Assembly: GCA_040081265.1 (NCBI GenBank)
Contig: JBEBGV010000020.1
Location: 1-64,000, forward strand
Direction of reading: 5' to 3'
From: JBEBGV01 sp040081265
GTDB lineage: Bacteria; Acidobacteriota; Vicinamibacteria; Vicinamibacterales; UBA2999
Length of the DNA stretch: 64,000 nt
Shown here one piece after another: positions 42,874-52,293 of this stretch. Position 1 is the stretch's first letter. Every line of letters starts with the position of its first letter. A program made the position numbers and the translations under genes. The notes under the pieces are model-generated. The model made no database searches and had not been told where the DNA came from. It worked only from the letters and a program-made list of their open reading frames with translations.

Positions 42874-45249
42874 ATGAACCTTCAGATCATCATCAGGCGC
42901 GCGGCCGTCACGCTGGCCCCGGCGCTGTTTGCCTTCATCGCTGTCCTGCCGGCGGCTGCACAAGACGCAACCCAGTTGACCGTCACCGTATCCGACACTA
43001 GCGGCGCGCGCATCACGGACGTTGCTGTCGTCTTGTCCCGCGCGGCCCAGGAAAAGGCCGTGACGACGGGAACGGAGGGAACGGCGGTCGTACCCGGCCT
43101 GGCCATCGGCACGTGGACTGTTGACGTCAGTCACGATGGTTTCCTCCCGGTTCGCCGTCAGGTCGTCATCCAGACTGCTCCGGTCAATCTGAATGTGACG
43201 CTGGAACTCAGTGGTCTTCGCCAGAGCGTGCTGGTGGAAGCGTCACGCCCCGAAGACGCCCTCCAGCTCGACGCGCCTGCAGCGGGCGGCACACGCCTCG
43301 ACATCCCGGTCCGCGAGTTGCCGGCCAGCCTGACGGTCATCACCCAGGCGTTGCTGCAGGAACGCGGCATCAACAATGCAATGGACGCGACCGAGCTGGC
43401 CCCGGGTGTCACCACCTTCGTGGACAGCGGATCGATTCCGGGCATCAACGCGCGTGGCTTCTCGAGCACGTCAGGAGCAGTCACCGTCACCCGAGACGGT
43501 ATCCGCCAGAACACCGTGCCGCAGTCAGGCCGCCCGCTCGATACGTTCATGCTCGAGCGGGTCGAGGTGCTCAAAGGCCCGGCGTCACTGTTGTCCGGCG
43601 AAGGCGCCATCGGCGCCTCCATCAACTACGTTACGAAAGAGCCGCGCCGCAACCTCGAGATCGACACGCTGGCCTCATTGGGCTCGTTCGATAAGTACCG
43701 CGCTGGACTCGGGCTCTCGGTTCCCTTCACCAGCAAACTGGCTGGACGCGTCGACTACTCGAAGGCCGACGGCGGCGGCTATGTCGATCGCACAGGCGAC
43801 GGCATGCAGTCAGCGCTGGGCGCGCTGCGGTTCACCCCCACTGCCTCAACCATGTTCGGCGGATCGGTCGTGTGGACGCACGACGACATCCGGAGCTACT
43901 ACGGCACGCCGATCATCGATGGCGCGATCGATCCGCGGACGCGTTTCCTCAACTACAACATGCGCGACAACCACAATGTCGCGACCAACAACTTCTACAA
44001 GTTCGACGCTGACTTCATGTTCGGTGGCTGGACGCTCCACGAGGGCGTCAGCGCGGCGACGCAGTATGTCGAGTGGCGAAACTTCGAGAGCACGCAGTTT
44101 GTGCCAGCGACCCGCCAGGTGCAGGTCGGCTCATATTTCCTGGCTAAGCGCGACGATCTTCTCTGGGGCCACCAACTGGACGCCCGCCGGGCGTTCGCAC
44201 TCGGGAGACGTTCCATCACATTCGTGGGCGGCTATCAGTACCAGAACAACGACATGGACCGCTACACCGGCGGCACGATCCCAAATCAGAACCGCCTCGT
44301 CGATCCGTATGACCCGGCGCCAATTTACGACCCGGGCTTCCCTTTCGTGTTCGATCGGACGGTGAAGGTGTTCACTCATACGCTATTCGGCGAAGCGCAG
44401 GTGGCTCTGCACGACAAATTCAAGGTAGTCAGCGGTCTTCGCTGGGAGCGTTTCGAGGTCGAACGCAACCAGGTCTCGACGGGCTTCGCCGAGCACAAGT
44501 ACTACCCGACGACGGGCCGGCTTGGCGCGGTCTACCTGCCGACGCCGCTGACCTCACTCTATGTCAGCTACAGCCGCGCCGTGGAACCACAGACGCCGCT
44601 CGTCAGCATCAGCGGTGCGAACATGGCGGCGTTCACGTTGATGCCCAGCCGGCAGATCGAGGTCGGCACCAAGGCCACGGTGATTGGCGGGCGCGCTGAT
44701 CTCACCGCGGCGTTCTTCCAGATCAACAAGAAAGACATCCCCACCAGCACCATCGTCGACGGCGTTCGCATTCAGCAACAGATTGGCGAACAGCAGGCGC
44801 GTGGCCTCGAGCTGTCGTTCAGCGCCCGCCCGTGGGCAGGAATGCAGCTGATGTCTGACGTGACATTCCTCAACGACGAGTACGTCGAGTTCAATGAAAA
44901 TCTCGGCACCGGGGTCATTGCGCGCGCCGGCAACGACGTACCCCACTTCCCCGCCACGGTGTGGAACTTGACACCCATGCAGCGCATTGGACCGGTGACG
45001 GCATCGGTCACCATTCGTCACGTTGGCGAGCGCTTCCGCGACAACGCCAACACGCTCACACTGCAACCGTATACCACCACGACGCTGGCGCTCAGCTCGC
45101 CCGTCACGAACGGCCTTCGGGTCACCCTGACCGTGCGAAACCTCACCGACGAGCTGTACATCCCGCGCAGCAACTCCGACGTATCCGGACGCGTGGCCGC
45201 ACCTCGGAATTTCGAGATTCAGTTCACGCGGGTGTTCAACCCCCGCTAG
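42874..45249 (+). CDS. TonB-dependent siderophore-type receptor with carboxypeptidase-regulatory domain
   Basis: 791 residues from ATG 42874. A signal peptide (to 'PAAAQ', about 29) precedes a CarboxypepD_reg-like domain (about 33-115). The plug resembles siderophore receptors ('RLDIPVRELPASLTVIT', 'VEVLKGPASLLSGEGAIGA'). The barrel ends 'FEIQFTRVFNPR' with a conserved terminal Phe slightly inside. It is a single-gene unit: no ABC genes follow, and the next gene (cbiB) is convergent. It probably feeds one of the ABC systems encoded elsewhere in the island. Confidence 0.92.
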   Translation: MNLQIIIRRAAVTLAPALFAFIAVLPAAAQDATQLTVTVSDTSGARITDVAVVLSRAAQEKAVTTGTEGTAVVPGLAIGTWTVDVSHDGFLPVRRQVVIQTAPVNLNVTLELSGLRQSVLVEASRPEDALQLDAPAAGGTRLDIPVRELPASLTVITQALLQERGINNAMDATELAPGVTTFVDSGSIPGINARGFSSTSGAVTVTRDGIRQNTVPQSGRPLDTFMLERVEVLKGPASLLSGEGAIGASINYVTKEPRRNLEIDTLASLGSFDKYRAGLGLSVPFTSKLAGRVDYSKADGGGYVDRTGDGMQSALGALRFTPTASTMFGGSVVWTHDDIRSYYGTPIIDGAIDPRTRFLNYNMRDNHNVATNNFYKFDADFMFGGWTLHEGVSAATQYVEWRNFESTQFVPATRQVQVGSYFLAKRDDLLWGHQLDARRAFALGRRSITFVGGYQYQNNDMDRYTGGTIPNQNRLVDPYDPAPIYDPGFPFVFDRTVKVFTHTLFGEAQVALHDKFKVVSGLRWERFEVERNQVSTGFAEHKYYPTTGRLGAVYLPTPLTSLYVSYSRAVEPQTPLVSISGANMAAFTLMPSRQIEVGTKATVIGGRADLTAAFFQINKKDIPTSTIVDGVRIQQQIGEQQARGLELSFSARPWAGMQLMSDVTFLNDEYVEFNENLGTGVIARAGNDVPHFPATVWNLTPMQRIGPVTASVTIRHVGERFRDNANTLTLQPYTTTTLALSSPVTNGLRVTLTVRNLTDELYIPRSNSDVSGRVAAPRNFEIQFTRVFNPR

Positions 45250-45318
45250 AGTTACCGTTGAGCTGGTCGTTTATCCCCTGTTCATTCGTAGCCGCGCCGG
45301 AAACAGCGTGTCAAGCGT

Positions 45319-46305
45319 TCATTGCAACGCGAGCCACGCTCCGCCCGCCGCGGCAGTGAGCACGCCAACCACAATCGCAAGGACGAGGGCACGAATCACG
45401 TCCCCACGTCTCTCCAATGGAGGATCGCCAGGGTCGCCGATCCACAGGTCCGTCACCTGCACGCCGTCTCTCCAGATGGGTCCGACGATGCGACGCTGGA
45501 GTGCGCCTGCCGCCGCGGCCTCACTCCAGCCTGAATTCGGCCCCAGCAGAAGCGCATGTTGTCGGAGTCCAACCACCCACGCCTTGCGCCCGGAATACAT
45601 CGGCATCAGTCCAGCCACGCTGACGATGGCCAGCCAGGTGAAGCGCGCCGGCAGGTAGTTCATGACATCGTCGAGGCGGGCGCCGCACCAGCCGAACTGA
45701 AGGTAGCGTGGCGTCTTGTAGCCGACCATTGAATCCATCGTGCTCACCACCTTGAAGAGCACCAGACCAGGCAGCCCCAGAAGCACATACCAGAACACGG
45801 GGCTGACGAATCCATCGGTCAGGTTTTCGCTCAAGCTCTCGACTGCAGCGCGTCGGCACCCGCCACCGTCGAGCCGTTCGGTGTCACGCCCGACGAGCGC
45901 GCTCACGGCGGTTCGAGCGGCCGCCAGGTCATGACGTTGAACAGCCGACTCGATCCGCCACACGTGGTGGATGAGATCGCCGAGCGAGAAGAGACTGTAG
46001 ACAAAGAAGAAATCGACGACTCGGGCCGCACCAACGGAGGCAATCCCCGCCAGTAATACGAGAGAGCCGGTGATCAGCAGGAACGACGTCGCCAGACCGA
46101 CAAACAGCAGGATGCCACCCGCGTAGCCACTGAGCCCGACTCCGCGAAGGAGGCCTTCCATCCACGTGAGCGCGTTCCCGATGATCCGAACCGGGTGCCA
46201 CGCGTAGACCGGGTCACCAATGGCCAGATCGAGCACGACGGCCAGCGCGAGCACCACTGGATCGGCCGCGAGCGACGACAGCGGGCCGGTCAGCCAGTAC
46301 GCCAC
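45319..46305 (-). CDS. cbiB: CbiB, adenosylcobinamide-phosphate synthase
   Basis: 328 residues, an integral membrane enzyme that joins aminopropanol (or its phosphate) to adenosylcobyric acid. Family motifs are 'AVVLDLAIGDPVYAWHPVR' near the N-terminus, 'RDTERLDGGGCRRAAVESL' and 'SENLTDGFVSPVFW', then 'TMDSMVGYKTPRY' and 'DDVMNYLPARFTW'. It is the last gene of the riboswitch-headed corrinoid operon and overlaps cbiZ by 16 nt. Confidence 0.95.
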   Translation of the reverse strand: MAYWLTGPLSSLAADPVVLALAVVLDLAIGDPVYAWHPVRIIGNALTWMEGLLRGVGLSGYAGGILLFVGLATSFLLITGSLVLLAGIASVGAARVVDFFFVYSLFSLGDLIHHVWRIESAVQRHDLAAARTAVSALVGRDTERLDGGGCRRAAVESLSENLTDGFVSPVFWYVLLGLPGLVLFKVVSTMDSMVGYKTPRYLQFGWCGARLDDVMNYLPARFTWLAIVSVAGLMPMYSGRKAWVVGLRQHALLLGPNSGWSEAAAAGALQRRIVGPIWRDGVQVTDLWIGDPGDPPLERRGDVIRALVLAIVVGVLTAAAGGAWLALQ

Positions 46306-47423
46306 TTTTCAGACCAGCCAAGCGCCAGTGCCCTCAGCACAAGCACCCGCACGTCCCCGTCCGCGTGGGGGCGCAGTGTCGCGCGGAACTCCGCCCATCG
46401 GTGCACCTGCGCTGCCAGGTTCGCCGCCAGGGCTGCCGCCTGCTGCACCTGCGCATCGGCCGCCACAGCCTGGGGCAAGGTCCCATGACGCACCCGGTCG
46501 CAGACGGTCGCCAGCGCGTGCGCGGCAGCTCCCACCAGCGGTTCGTAGAACACCGCCTTGCTGTTCTTCCGCAGCAGTTCCAGATCCGCCGGAGTCACGT
46601 ACGGCGCGATGTCCTCGAGCAGTGTGGCTTCGCGGACGCCGTAGCGACCCAGCGCGTGGAACACGCCGCGCGTGTAGCTGGCTTCGAGCCCGTTCTGCCA
46701 GCGCAACGCTTCGAGGGTGGCTTCGCGGGTCGCACGCCCGATGAGTTCACCGAGCTTCATGTGCGGGCTGGCAGAGGTCAACGTCAGCGATCCGGCCATC
46801 GGCGCGGCGAGACCGTACTGATCAGTTCCGGTGCCGGTTGCGAGGTCAACATCACGCTTGCTCGGAACCGCCAGCCGTTGCAGTGCGGCACTCTTCCCCT
46901 CAGTCATCGTCATGACCGCGCGGGCAAGGGTTGGCGGGGTCAACGGCATGTTGATGAGGAGCATGGTGTTAATCGTCCCGGCCGGTAGCACCACCTTGCC
47001 CACGCCATTCGGGGTTTCGCGCCAGCTTGCCGGCTCCCCTGCCGCCGTGGCATTCCCTTCCACCCCCGCCGTGACGATGGCCGTCACGGCGAGGTCGACA
47101 TCGACCTCGGTGACGACCGCCGCGTAGTTCATGTTCGCGGCGGTCCCCATCACGGCAGTCTCAACAGAACGAAGGTCAATCTCAGCGCACACGGTGTCGT
47201 GGTAGGCCTCTTGTCCCTGGTCCATCACGGCGTTGTGGCGCTCGTTGTGACCAGCCCCCTCACAACTCTGATGATTGACGAGGTGCCTCACGTGATCGAC
47301 CTGTCCACCGTTCCGGGCCGACGTGCTCAGCACGCGATGGGGCACCTGGAGATCGGCAACCAGGAACCGGCCGGACCGTCGAAGTGCAAATAGAGGCTGC
47401 TGAAGAAGAGGTTCCCAATGCAT
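46290..47423 (-). CDS. cbiZ: CbiZ, adenosylcobinamide amidohydrolase
   Basis: 377 residues from ATG 47423 (GGGGAG upstream; the frame is open further upstream but without protein-like sequence). The CbiZ pattern is visible in 'RVLSTSARNGGQVDHVRHLV', 'HQSCEG' and the glycine-rich 'TAGVEGNATAAGEP' middle. The second half (about 230-377) is a helical extension. CbiZ removes the aminopropanol arm of imported corrinoids to give cobyric acid, which CbiB, the next gene, can rebuild. That is the classic remodelling route for salvaged cobamides. Confidence 0.88.
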   Translation of the reverse strand: MHWEPLLQQPLFALRRSGRFLVADLQVPHRVLSTSARNGGQVDHVRHLVNHQSCEGAGHNERHNAVMDQGQEAYHDTVCAEIDLRSVETAVMGTAANMNYAAVVTEVDVDLAVTAIVTAGVEGNATAAGEPASWRETPNGVGKVVLPAGTINTMLLINMPLTPPTLARAVMTMTEGKSAALQRLAVPSKRDVDLATGTGTDQYGLAAPMAGSLTLTSASPHMKLGELIGRATREATLEALRWQNGLEASYTRGVFHALGRYGVREATLLEDIAPYVTPADLELLRKNSKAVFYEPLVGAAAHALATVCDRVRHGTLPQAVAADAQVQQAAALAANLAAQVHRWAEFRATLRPHADGDVRVLVLRALALGWSEKWRTG

Positions 47424-47443
47424 CCGTGGTGCTCCCCAATGAT

Positions 47444-48856
47444 TTAGCCGAGACCGAGCTCGTCGAGATGCCGCCCATGCGTTTCGAACCACGCACCGAG
47501 TCGGCGATACTGTTCGGCCTTTGCCCTGGATGGGGGCGGTTCAATCCCGAACATTTCGGCGCAGACCGCCGGATTTTCCAGCGCCCCGTGCAGGTAGGTG
47601 CCAATGACGCGGTCTCCGCACGCCCCATCCTCGGTCCCGTCGTCGAGACGCGCGAACGGTATCGTGGGTGAACCGTCACCGGAGCGCGTGATCCCGACGT
47701 GAATTTCGTAGGCATCGAATCGAACGCCCGCCCGAGTCGTGGCGCGCACAGTGCGGGTGCGCTTCTCACGAGTGAGTTCGGTTTCGACTGGCAGCAGGCC
47801 AAGACCGGATACCGCATCGCCCAACGACTCGACACGATGCGGATCACGAATCATCGCACCCAGCATTTGATACCCACCGCAGATGCCGATGATGGTGGCG
47901 CCTTGTCTATGTCGCTCCGCTGTCCATCGATCGAGACCTTGCTCGCGCAGCCATGTCATGTCGGCAATCGTGTTCTTCGTCCCTGGCAGGAGGATGAACC
48001 GGTAGTGGGCGTCGCTCGGCGCCGACAGCCAGTCAGCCCAGGTCAAGAGTCGAAAGTCGGTGGCGTTCGACAGGTGCGGCAGACGGATGATGGCGATCGT
48101 GGCGCCGGAGGGGACCTGAGCGATCGTCTCGGTCTTCAGCGCCAGGCTGTCTTCACCGTCCAACTCGATGTCCGCATACGGAAAGACACCGAAGCACCGG
48201 GACGCGGTTCGATCTTCGAGGATGCGAACACCATTGTCGAACAGCGTGGCGTCTCCTCTGAATTTGTTGATCACGAATCCCTTGAACAGCGCCCGCTCGG
48301 CCGGCGACAGAAGGTGTGCCGTGCCGATCACCGAGCCGAACACGCCGCCTCGCTCGATGTCCGCCACCAGGAGCCAGGGTGCCTGAATGCGGGTGACCAA
48401 ACCCAGGTTGACCAGATCGTGGTCGCGCAAGTTGAGTTCGCTCACGCTGCCCGCACCCTCGATGACCACCACCTCGAACCGGCTGGCGAGACTCTCATAG
48501 GCGGCCAGCACCCGCGGGCGCAGATCGTCGACACAGGCGTAGTACTCACGCGCCGTCATCGTCTTCCACATCCGTCCGTCAACGACGACTTGCGAGGTGC
48601 CCCGTCCGTCGGGCTTGAGGAGGATAGGGTTCATGGCTGACTCCGGCTCGAGCCCACAGGCCTCGGCTTGAGCGACCTGTGCGCGCCCGATCTCGCCACC
48701 CGACGGGCACGGATAGGAATTGTTCGACATGTTCTGGGCTTTAAAGGGTGCAACCGACACTCCCCGGCCCCTCAGCCAGGCGCATATTGCCGTCACCATC
48801 CAGCTCTTGCCGGCGTTGGACGAGGTACCGCCGACGAACAACGTTCGCGCGCTCAC
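47444..48856 (-). CDS. cobQ: CobQ/CbiP, cobyric acid synthase
   Basis: 470 residues from GTG 48856, which overlaps the FhuF-like stop. The N-terminal DTBS-like ATPase domain has 'FVGGTSSNAGKSWMVTAI' and 'FKAQNMSNNSYPCPSGGEIG' (in part). The C-terminal glutamine amidotransferase has the nucleophile Cys in 'GICGGYQMLG' and the His of 'GTYLHGALEN'. It amidates adenosylcobyrinic acid a,c-diamide to cobyric acid. It precedes cbiZ and cbiB, so the operon concentrates on reactions around cobyric acid. Confidence 0.95.
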   Translation of the reverse strand: MSARTLFVGGTSSNAGKSWMVTAICAWLRGRGVSVAPFKAQNMSNNSYPCPSGGEIGRAQVAQAEACGLEPESAMNPILLKPDGRGTSQVVVDGRMWKTMTAREYYACVDDLRPRVLAAYESLASRFEVVVIEGAGSVSELNLRDHDLVNLGLVTRIQAPWLLVADIERGGVFGSVIGTAHLLSPAERALFKGFVINKFRGDATLFDNGVRILEDRTASRCFGVFPYADIELDGEDSLALKTETIAQVPSGATIAIIRLPHLSNATDFRLLTWADWLSAPSDAHYRFILLPGTKNTIADMTWLREQGLDRWTAERHRQGATIIGICGGYQMLGAMIRDPHRVESLGDAVSGLGLLPVETELTREKRTRTVRATTRAGVRFDAYEIHVGITRSGDGSPTIPFARLDDGTEDGACGDRVIGTYLHGALENPAVCAEMFGIEPPPSRAKAEQYRRLGAWFETHGRHLDELGLG

Positions 48857-49647
48857 GTGTGACCCGTACGGACATGACTGCCGCCGAGCTGCTGTTCCAT
48901 CCACGCCAGGTTCTTCATGAGGCGTTCCTCATGCGGTACCAGTGGACAACTCGTGCACAGTTCGCCCCGCGGAAGGAGATACCACCGGCAACAGCTCGCG
49001 CGCCGTTGATAGAGGTGGGTCACATTGCGATACGTCACCGCATGGAATCGGGGTTTCATGAGGGCGACCAGATCGTCGCCGCCAAACAACTGATCAAGGG
49101 CCGGCCATACCTCTCGCTGATCAACACCATCGAACAAGCCTGTGACGTGTGCGGCCCATGCCGAGGTCAGCAGCCCCCACGTTCCCCGACGCGAGAACCC
49201 GGCCCATGTATATAGCGCTTCGACGACTGGCGCGGCCTGATTGGCCAACTCCTGGCGCAGCACAGCAAGCAGTGCGCGTGAACTGTCACCGACTACTCCG
49301 CGCGCTTCGTGAATCGCGGTCCGTTCCAGAAACGTCGACTCCTTGAACTTGAACGACACGTTGTCGAGCGACACGTCCGGAACGCACGCGCTGCGGACAT
49401 ACGGCGCGATCACCATCCCCGATGACCACCCATAGCGGAGCGCAAATGAGGCAGCAATCGTCCGGCGGTCTCTCGTCCCTGCGCGCTCGCCGATGCGCAG
49501 CAGCAGCGCGTTGAAGGGTCCAGACGAGGCATCCTGGAGATCCGCGCCAGCGATCCAGCCTGGTCCTGCAGGGATTCCCACGTCGGGGCTCCATGAGGCC
49601 TCCAGTGCCCGCGCGTCAGCCAGTGCGACGAGGATCGGCGAGGACAC
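48853..49647 (-). CDS. FhuF-like [2Fe-2S] protein in the corrinoid operon
   Basis: 264 residues starting with GTG 49647 (overlap with the permease TAG). The C-terminal motif 'SCCRWYLLPRGELCTSCPLV' has the exact C-C-x10-C-x2-C spacing of the FhuF ferric-siderophore reductase cluster. The rest is alpha-helical and lacks a signal peptide, so it is cytoplasmic. FhuF reduces iron in imported siderophores, but this gene is embedded between a BtuC-type permease and cobQ under a B12 riboswitch, so it may reduce an imported corrinoid or cobalt complex instead. Confidence 0.85.
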   Translation of the reverse strand: MSSPILVALADARALEASWSPDVGIPAGPGWIAGADLQDASSGPFNALLLRIGERAGTRDRRTIAASFALRYGWSSGMVIAPYVRSACVPDVSLDNVSFKFKESTFLERTAIHEARGVVGDSSRALLAVLRQELANQAAPVVEALYTWAGFSRRGTWGLLTSAWAAHVTGLFDGVDQREVWPALDQLFGGDDLVALMKPRFHAVTYRNVTHLYQRRASCCRWYLLPRGELCTSCPLVPHEERLMKNLAWMEQQLGGSHVRTGHT

Positions 49648-50630
49648 TACGCAGCCCGCTGACGCAAGACCCAGATGAGATACGGGCCACCGACCAGCGC
49701 CATCACGGCACCCGCCGGAACTTCTGCTGGCGCGAGCACCACCCTGCCCACCGCGTCACATGCAGCCAGCAGCACACCTCCCCCGAGGAAGGCGCACGGC
49801 ATGAGCACACGATGGTCGGCTCCGATGCGCGTACGCACGAGATGAGGTACAACCAGCCCGACGAAGCCGATCGGGCCCGTGAGCGCGACCGTCAAGGCCG
49901 TGAGGATCGAACCAATCCCGTAGCCGGCCAGAGTCAGGCGCGCCACGGATGTCCCTCGGGTGCTGGCCCACGACGCATCAACGGCGAGAAGATTCCACGA
50001 GCGCGCCTGCCGGATGACGAGGACCGACGACAACGCCACCGCCGCAACGAACGCCGCCAGCGTCGGGTAGTCGATCGCATCCAGGCTGCCGATCAGCCAC
50101 CGCGTGATCGAGAACGACTTGGTCGAGTTCACGACGCTGTAGATGATGATGATCGCCGCGGAACAGACACTGTTGGCCGCGAGCCCCGACAGCAGCAGGC
50201 TGAAGGACGACACACGACGGTCGCGAATAGCCGTGCCCGCAACAGCGAGGAGCACGACGCCGGCGCCCGCGAGCGAGGCAACCCAGACGGCGGGCAGTCC
50301 GGCGACGACATCCCAGTCCAGCCAAATCGCGAGAACGGCTCCAAGCGACGCACCAGCGGAGATGCCCAGGGTATAGGGAGTCGCCAGCGCGTCACGCAGC
50401 ATCGCCTGAAACAGCGCGCCGGCGAGTGACAAGGCCCCTCCGGCGAAGAGCCCGAGCAGCGTCCGCGTGACACGCAGGTGCACAAAGATCGACCAGTCGG
50501 GTTCCTGCCTCGCGCGCACGAGCGCCAGGTCCAATGCGAACGGTCCGACCAGCGGCAGGAACACGGCGGCGGCGCAGAACGCGGCTCCGAAACCCCAGAT
50601 CCAACGCCGGCCGCTCACGACCGGGCTCAC
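49647..50630 (-). CDS. btuC: BtuC-type FecCD permease
   Basis: 327 residues from GTG 50630, overlapping the ATPase TGA (GTGA); an earlier GTG at 50645 is less likely. The FecCD signature is 'ALFQAMLRDALATPYTLGI', and late segments include 'GPIGFVGLVVPHLVRTRIG' and 'APAEVPAGAVMALVGGPYL'. It is co-transcribed with BtuF- and BtuD-like genes and cobalamin salvage enzymes under riboswitch copy 2, which supports a corrinoid substrate. Confidence 0.9.
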   Translation of the reverse strand: MSPVVSGRRWIWGFGAAFCAAAVFLPLVGPFALDLALVRARQEPDWSIFVHLRVTRTLLGLFAGGALSLAGALFQAMLRDALATPYTLGISAGASLGAVLAIWLDWDVVAGLPAVWVASLAGAGVVLLAVAGTAIRDRRVSSFSLLLSGLAANSVCSAAIIIIYSVVNSTKSFSITRWLIGSLDAIDYPTLAAFVAAVALSSVLVIRQARSWNLLAVDASWASTRGTSVARLTLAGYGIGSILTALTVALTGPIGFVGLVVPHLVRTRIGADHRVLMPCAFLGGGVLLAACDAVGRVVLAPAEVPAGAVMALVGGPYLIWVLRQRAA

Positions 50631-51397
50631 GAATATGCCACCCACGGGCGTCCGCCAGGCGTGGCGGCGAGCACCAGCCGATCCGAGAAGTGCGACAGCC
50701 AGTGCCCCGATGCCGTCGCCTCCTCCACCGGCATGTCGACGGCAACGCGTCCCCCCGCGATCACGATGAGGCGGGTCGCAAACGTCAGGGCGAGGTTCAC
50801 GTCATGCGTGACCGCGACACAGGCAACGCCGCGGCGGCTCTCCTCCTGTAGCACAGAGAAGCAGTGCAGTTGCTGGTCGATATCCAGATGCGTCGACGGC
50901 TCATCCAGCAGCAGCACCTGAGACGCTTGAGCGAGACACGCCGCCAGCAGCACACGCTGACGCTCACCGCCGCTCAGCGTCTGCACCAGCCGGCCGCGCA
51001 GTTCCCAGCAGTGGGCGCGACGCATCGCCTCTTCCACCATCCGACGGTCTTCATCCGACTCGAACCAGCGGTCCGTGTGAGGATAGCGTCCCATCAGCAC
51101 CAGTTCGTGCGCGACAAACGGCAGATCGGATCGGACCACTTGCGGGAGATGCGACACGAATCGTGCCCGCTCACGAGAACCCCAGGAGTCAGCCCGGCGG
51201 TTGTCGAGCACGACCGAACCGGACCGAGGACGACGAAGACCAGCGATGATGTCGAGCAGGGTACTCTTGCCCGCGCCGTTGCGGCCCATGATGGCGACGA
51301 CCTCGCCACCACGAACATCGAAGGTCACATCGACGAGCACATCGTTGCCGCCTGCGCTCCACGCCACATGCTCGACGCGAAGCAGCGAGGGGTTCAT
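50627..51397 (-). CDS. btuD: BtuD-type ABC ATPase
   Basis: 256 residues from ATG 51397, overlapping the binding-protein TGA. Walker A is 'GRNGAGKST', the Q-loop is 'SHLPQVV', the signature is 'LSGGERQRVLLA', and Walker B is 'QVLLLDEPSTHLD' with 'AVTHDVNLA'. It energises corrinoid import with the btuC- and btuF-like genes on either side. Confidence 0.9.
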   Translation of the reverse strand: MNPSLLRVEHVAWSAGGNDVLVDVTFDVRGGEVVAIMGRNGAGKSTLLDIIAGLRRPRSGSVVLDNRRADSWGSRERARFVSHLPQVVRSDLPFVAHELVLMGRYPHTDRWFESDEDRRMVEEAMRRAHCWELRGRLVQTLSGGERQRVLLAACLAQASQVLLLDEPSTHLDIDQQLHCFSVLQEESRRGVACVAVTHDVNLALTFATRLIVIAGGRVAVDMPVEEATASGHWLSHFSDRLVLAATPGGRPWVAYS

Positions 51398-52293
51398 CGC
51401 CCGGTTGAACCGTTCAGCAGCATCGAGACCCATTGGGCGGCCTCGACCACCCGAGGACCCGGTACAACAAGGGCGTCGGTCGTAGCGGCATGGACACGCC
51501 CAGCCTTGACTGCAGACAGGCTCGCATACGACTTCCAGAGGCGTTCATTGACCGGCTGCCGACGTGTCCGTTCAGCGTCGGTGTCCCCCATGTCAACGGT
51601 GTCAATGATGACGTCGGGGTCGAGCCTGAGAACAACCTCCATGGAGATGCGCGGATATTCGGGCTGACCCGCGATGTCCATGACGTTAGTGCCGCCAGCG
51701 ATCTGGATGAGATCGTTCAGATATCCACCAGGCCCGATCGCGACCAGGTCGGTCAGCGCTCCAGGACGACGGCCGATGATGAACAGGACGCGCGGGCGCG
51801 GCGATATCTGCGTCGGGCCGCGGACGCTCTGAAGTCGTCGTTCAACGTCGGCGACCACCTGATCGCCACGTGCGGCAACGCCAGCGGCCGCGGCGATCTG
51901 GCGGATCGATGAGAACACCCGGGCCAGGCTGGTGCCCTGCGCAATCTTCGAGTGCGGGATGCGCAGGGATTCCAGCCGTCTGGCCGGCGCGGCGGCCGCT
52001 TCGTGAATGAAGACGAGGTCCGGCCTCAGCCGTGCGATCGCCTCCACATCCGGCGCCAGATAAGAGCCAACCTTCGGCAGCGCTACGACCTCCGCCGGGA
52101 AGCGGCAGTAACTGGACACACCCACGACCCGATCGCCCAGACCGAGCGCGAAGAGGGTCTCGGTAATGCTCGGCGAGGTCGAGATGATCCGTGCTGGCCT
52201 CGTCTGCGCTGCGACCGGCAGGCTCGCGACGCATAGCAAGGCTATCGTGGCGCACAAGCACCGCAGCCTCCTGCGATTCAGGAGCGTTACCAT
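51394..52293 (-). CDS. btuF: BtuF-type cobalamin-binding protein
   Basis: 299 residues from ATG 52293, overlapping the PduO gene by 7 nt. The signal peptide ends at 'ASLPVAAQ'. The short class III fold has 'RIISTSPSITETLFALGLGDRVVGVSSYC' (quoted in part; the 'GVSxYC' element is typical of BtuF), 'RPDLVFIHEAAAA' and the lobe linker helix. It delivers corrinoids from the outer-membrane receptor at 52882-55203 to BtuCD. Confidence 0.9.
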   Translation of the reverse strand: MVTLLNRRRLRCLCATIALLCVASLPVAAQTRPARIISTSPSITETLFALGLGDRVVGVSSYCRFPAEVVALPKVGSYLAPDVEAIARLRPDLVFIHEAAAAPARRLESLRIPHSKIAQGTSLARVFSSIRQIAAAAGVAARGDQVVADVERRLQSVRGPTQISPRPRVLFIIGRRPGALTDLVAIGPGGYLNDLIQIAGGTNVMDIAGQPEYPRISMEVVLRLDPDVIIDTVDMGDTDAERTRRQPVNERLWKSYASLSAVKAGRVHAATTDALVVPGPRVVEAAQWVSMLLNGSTGR

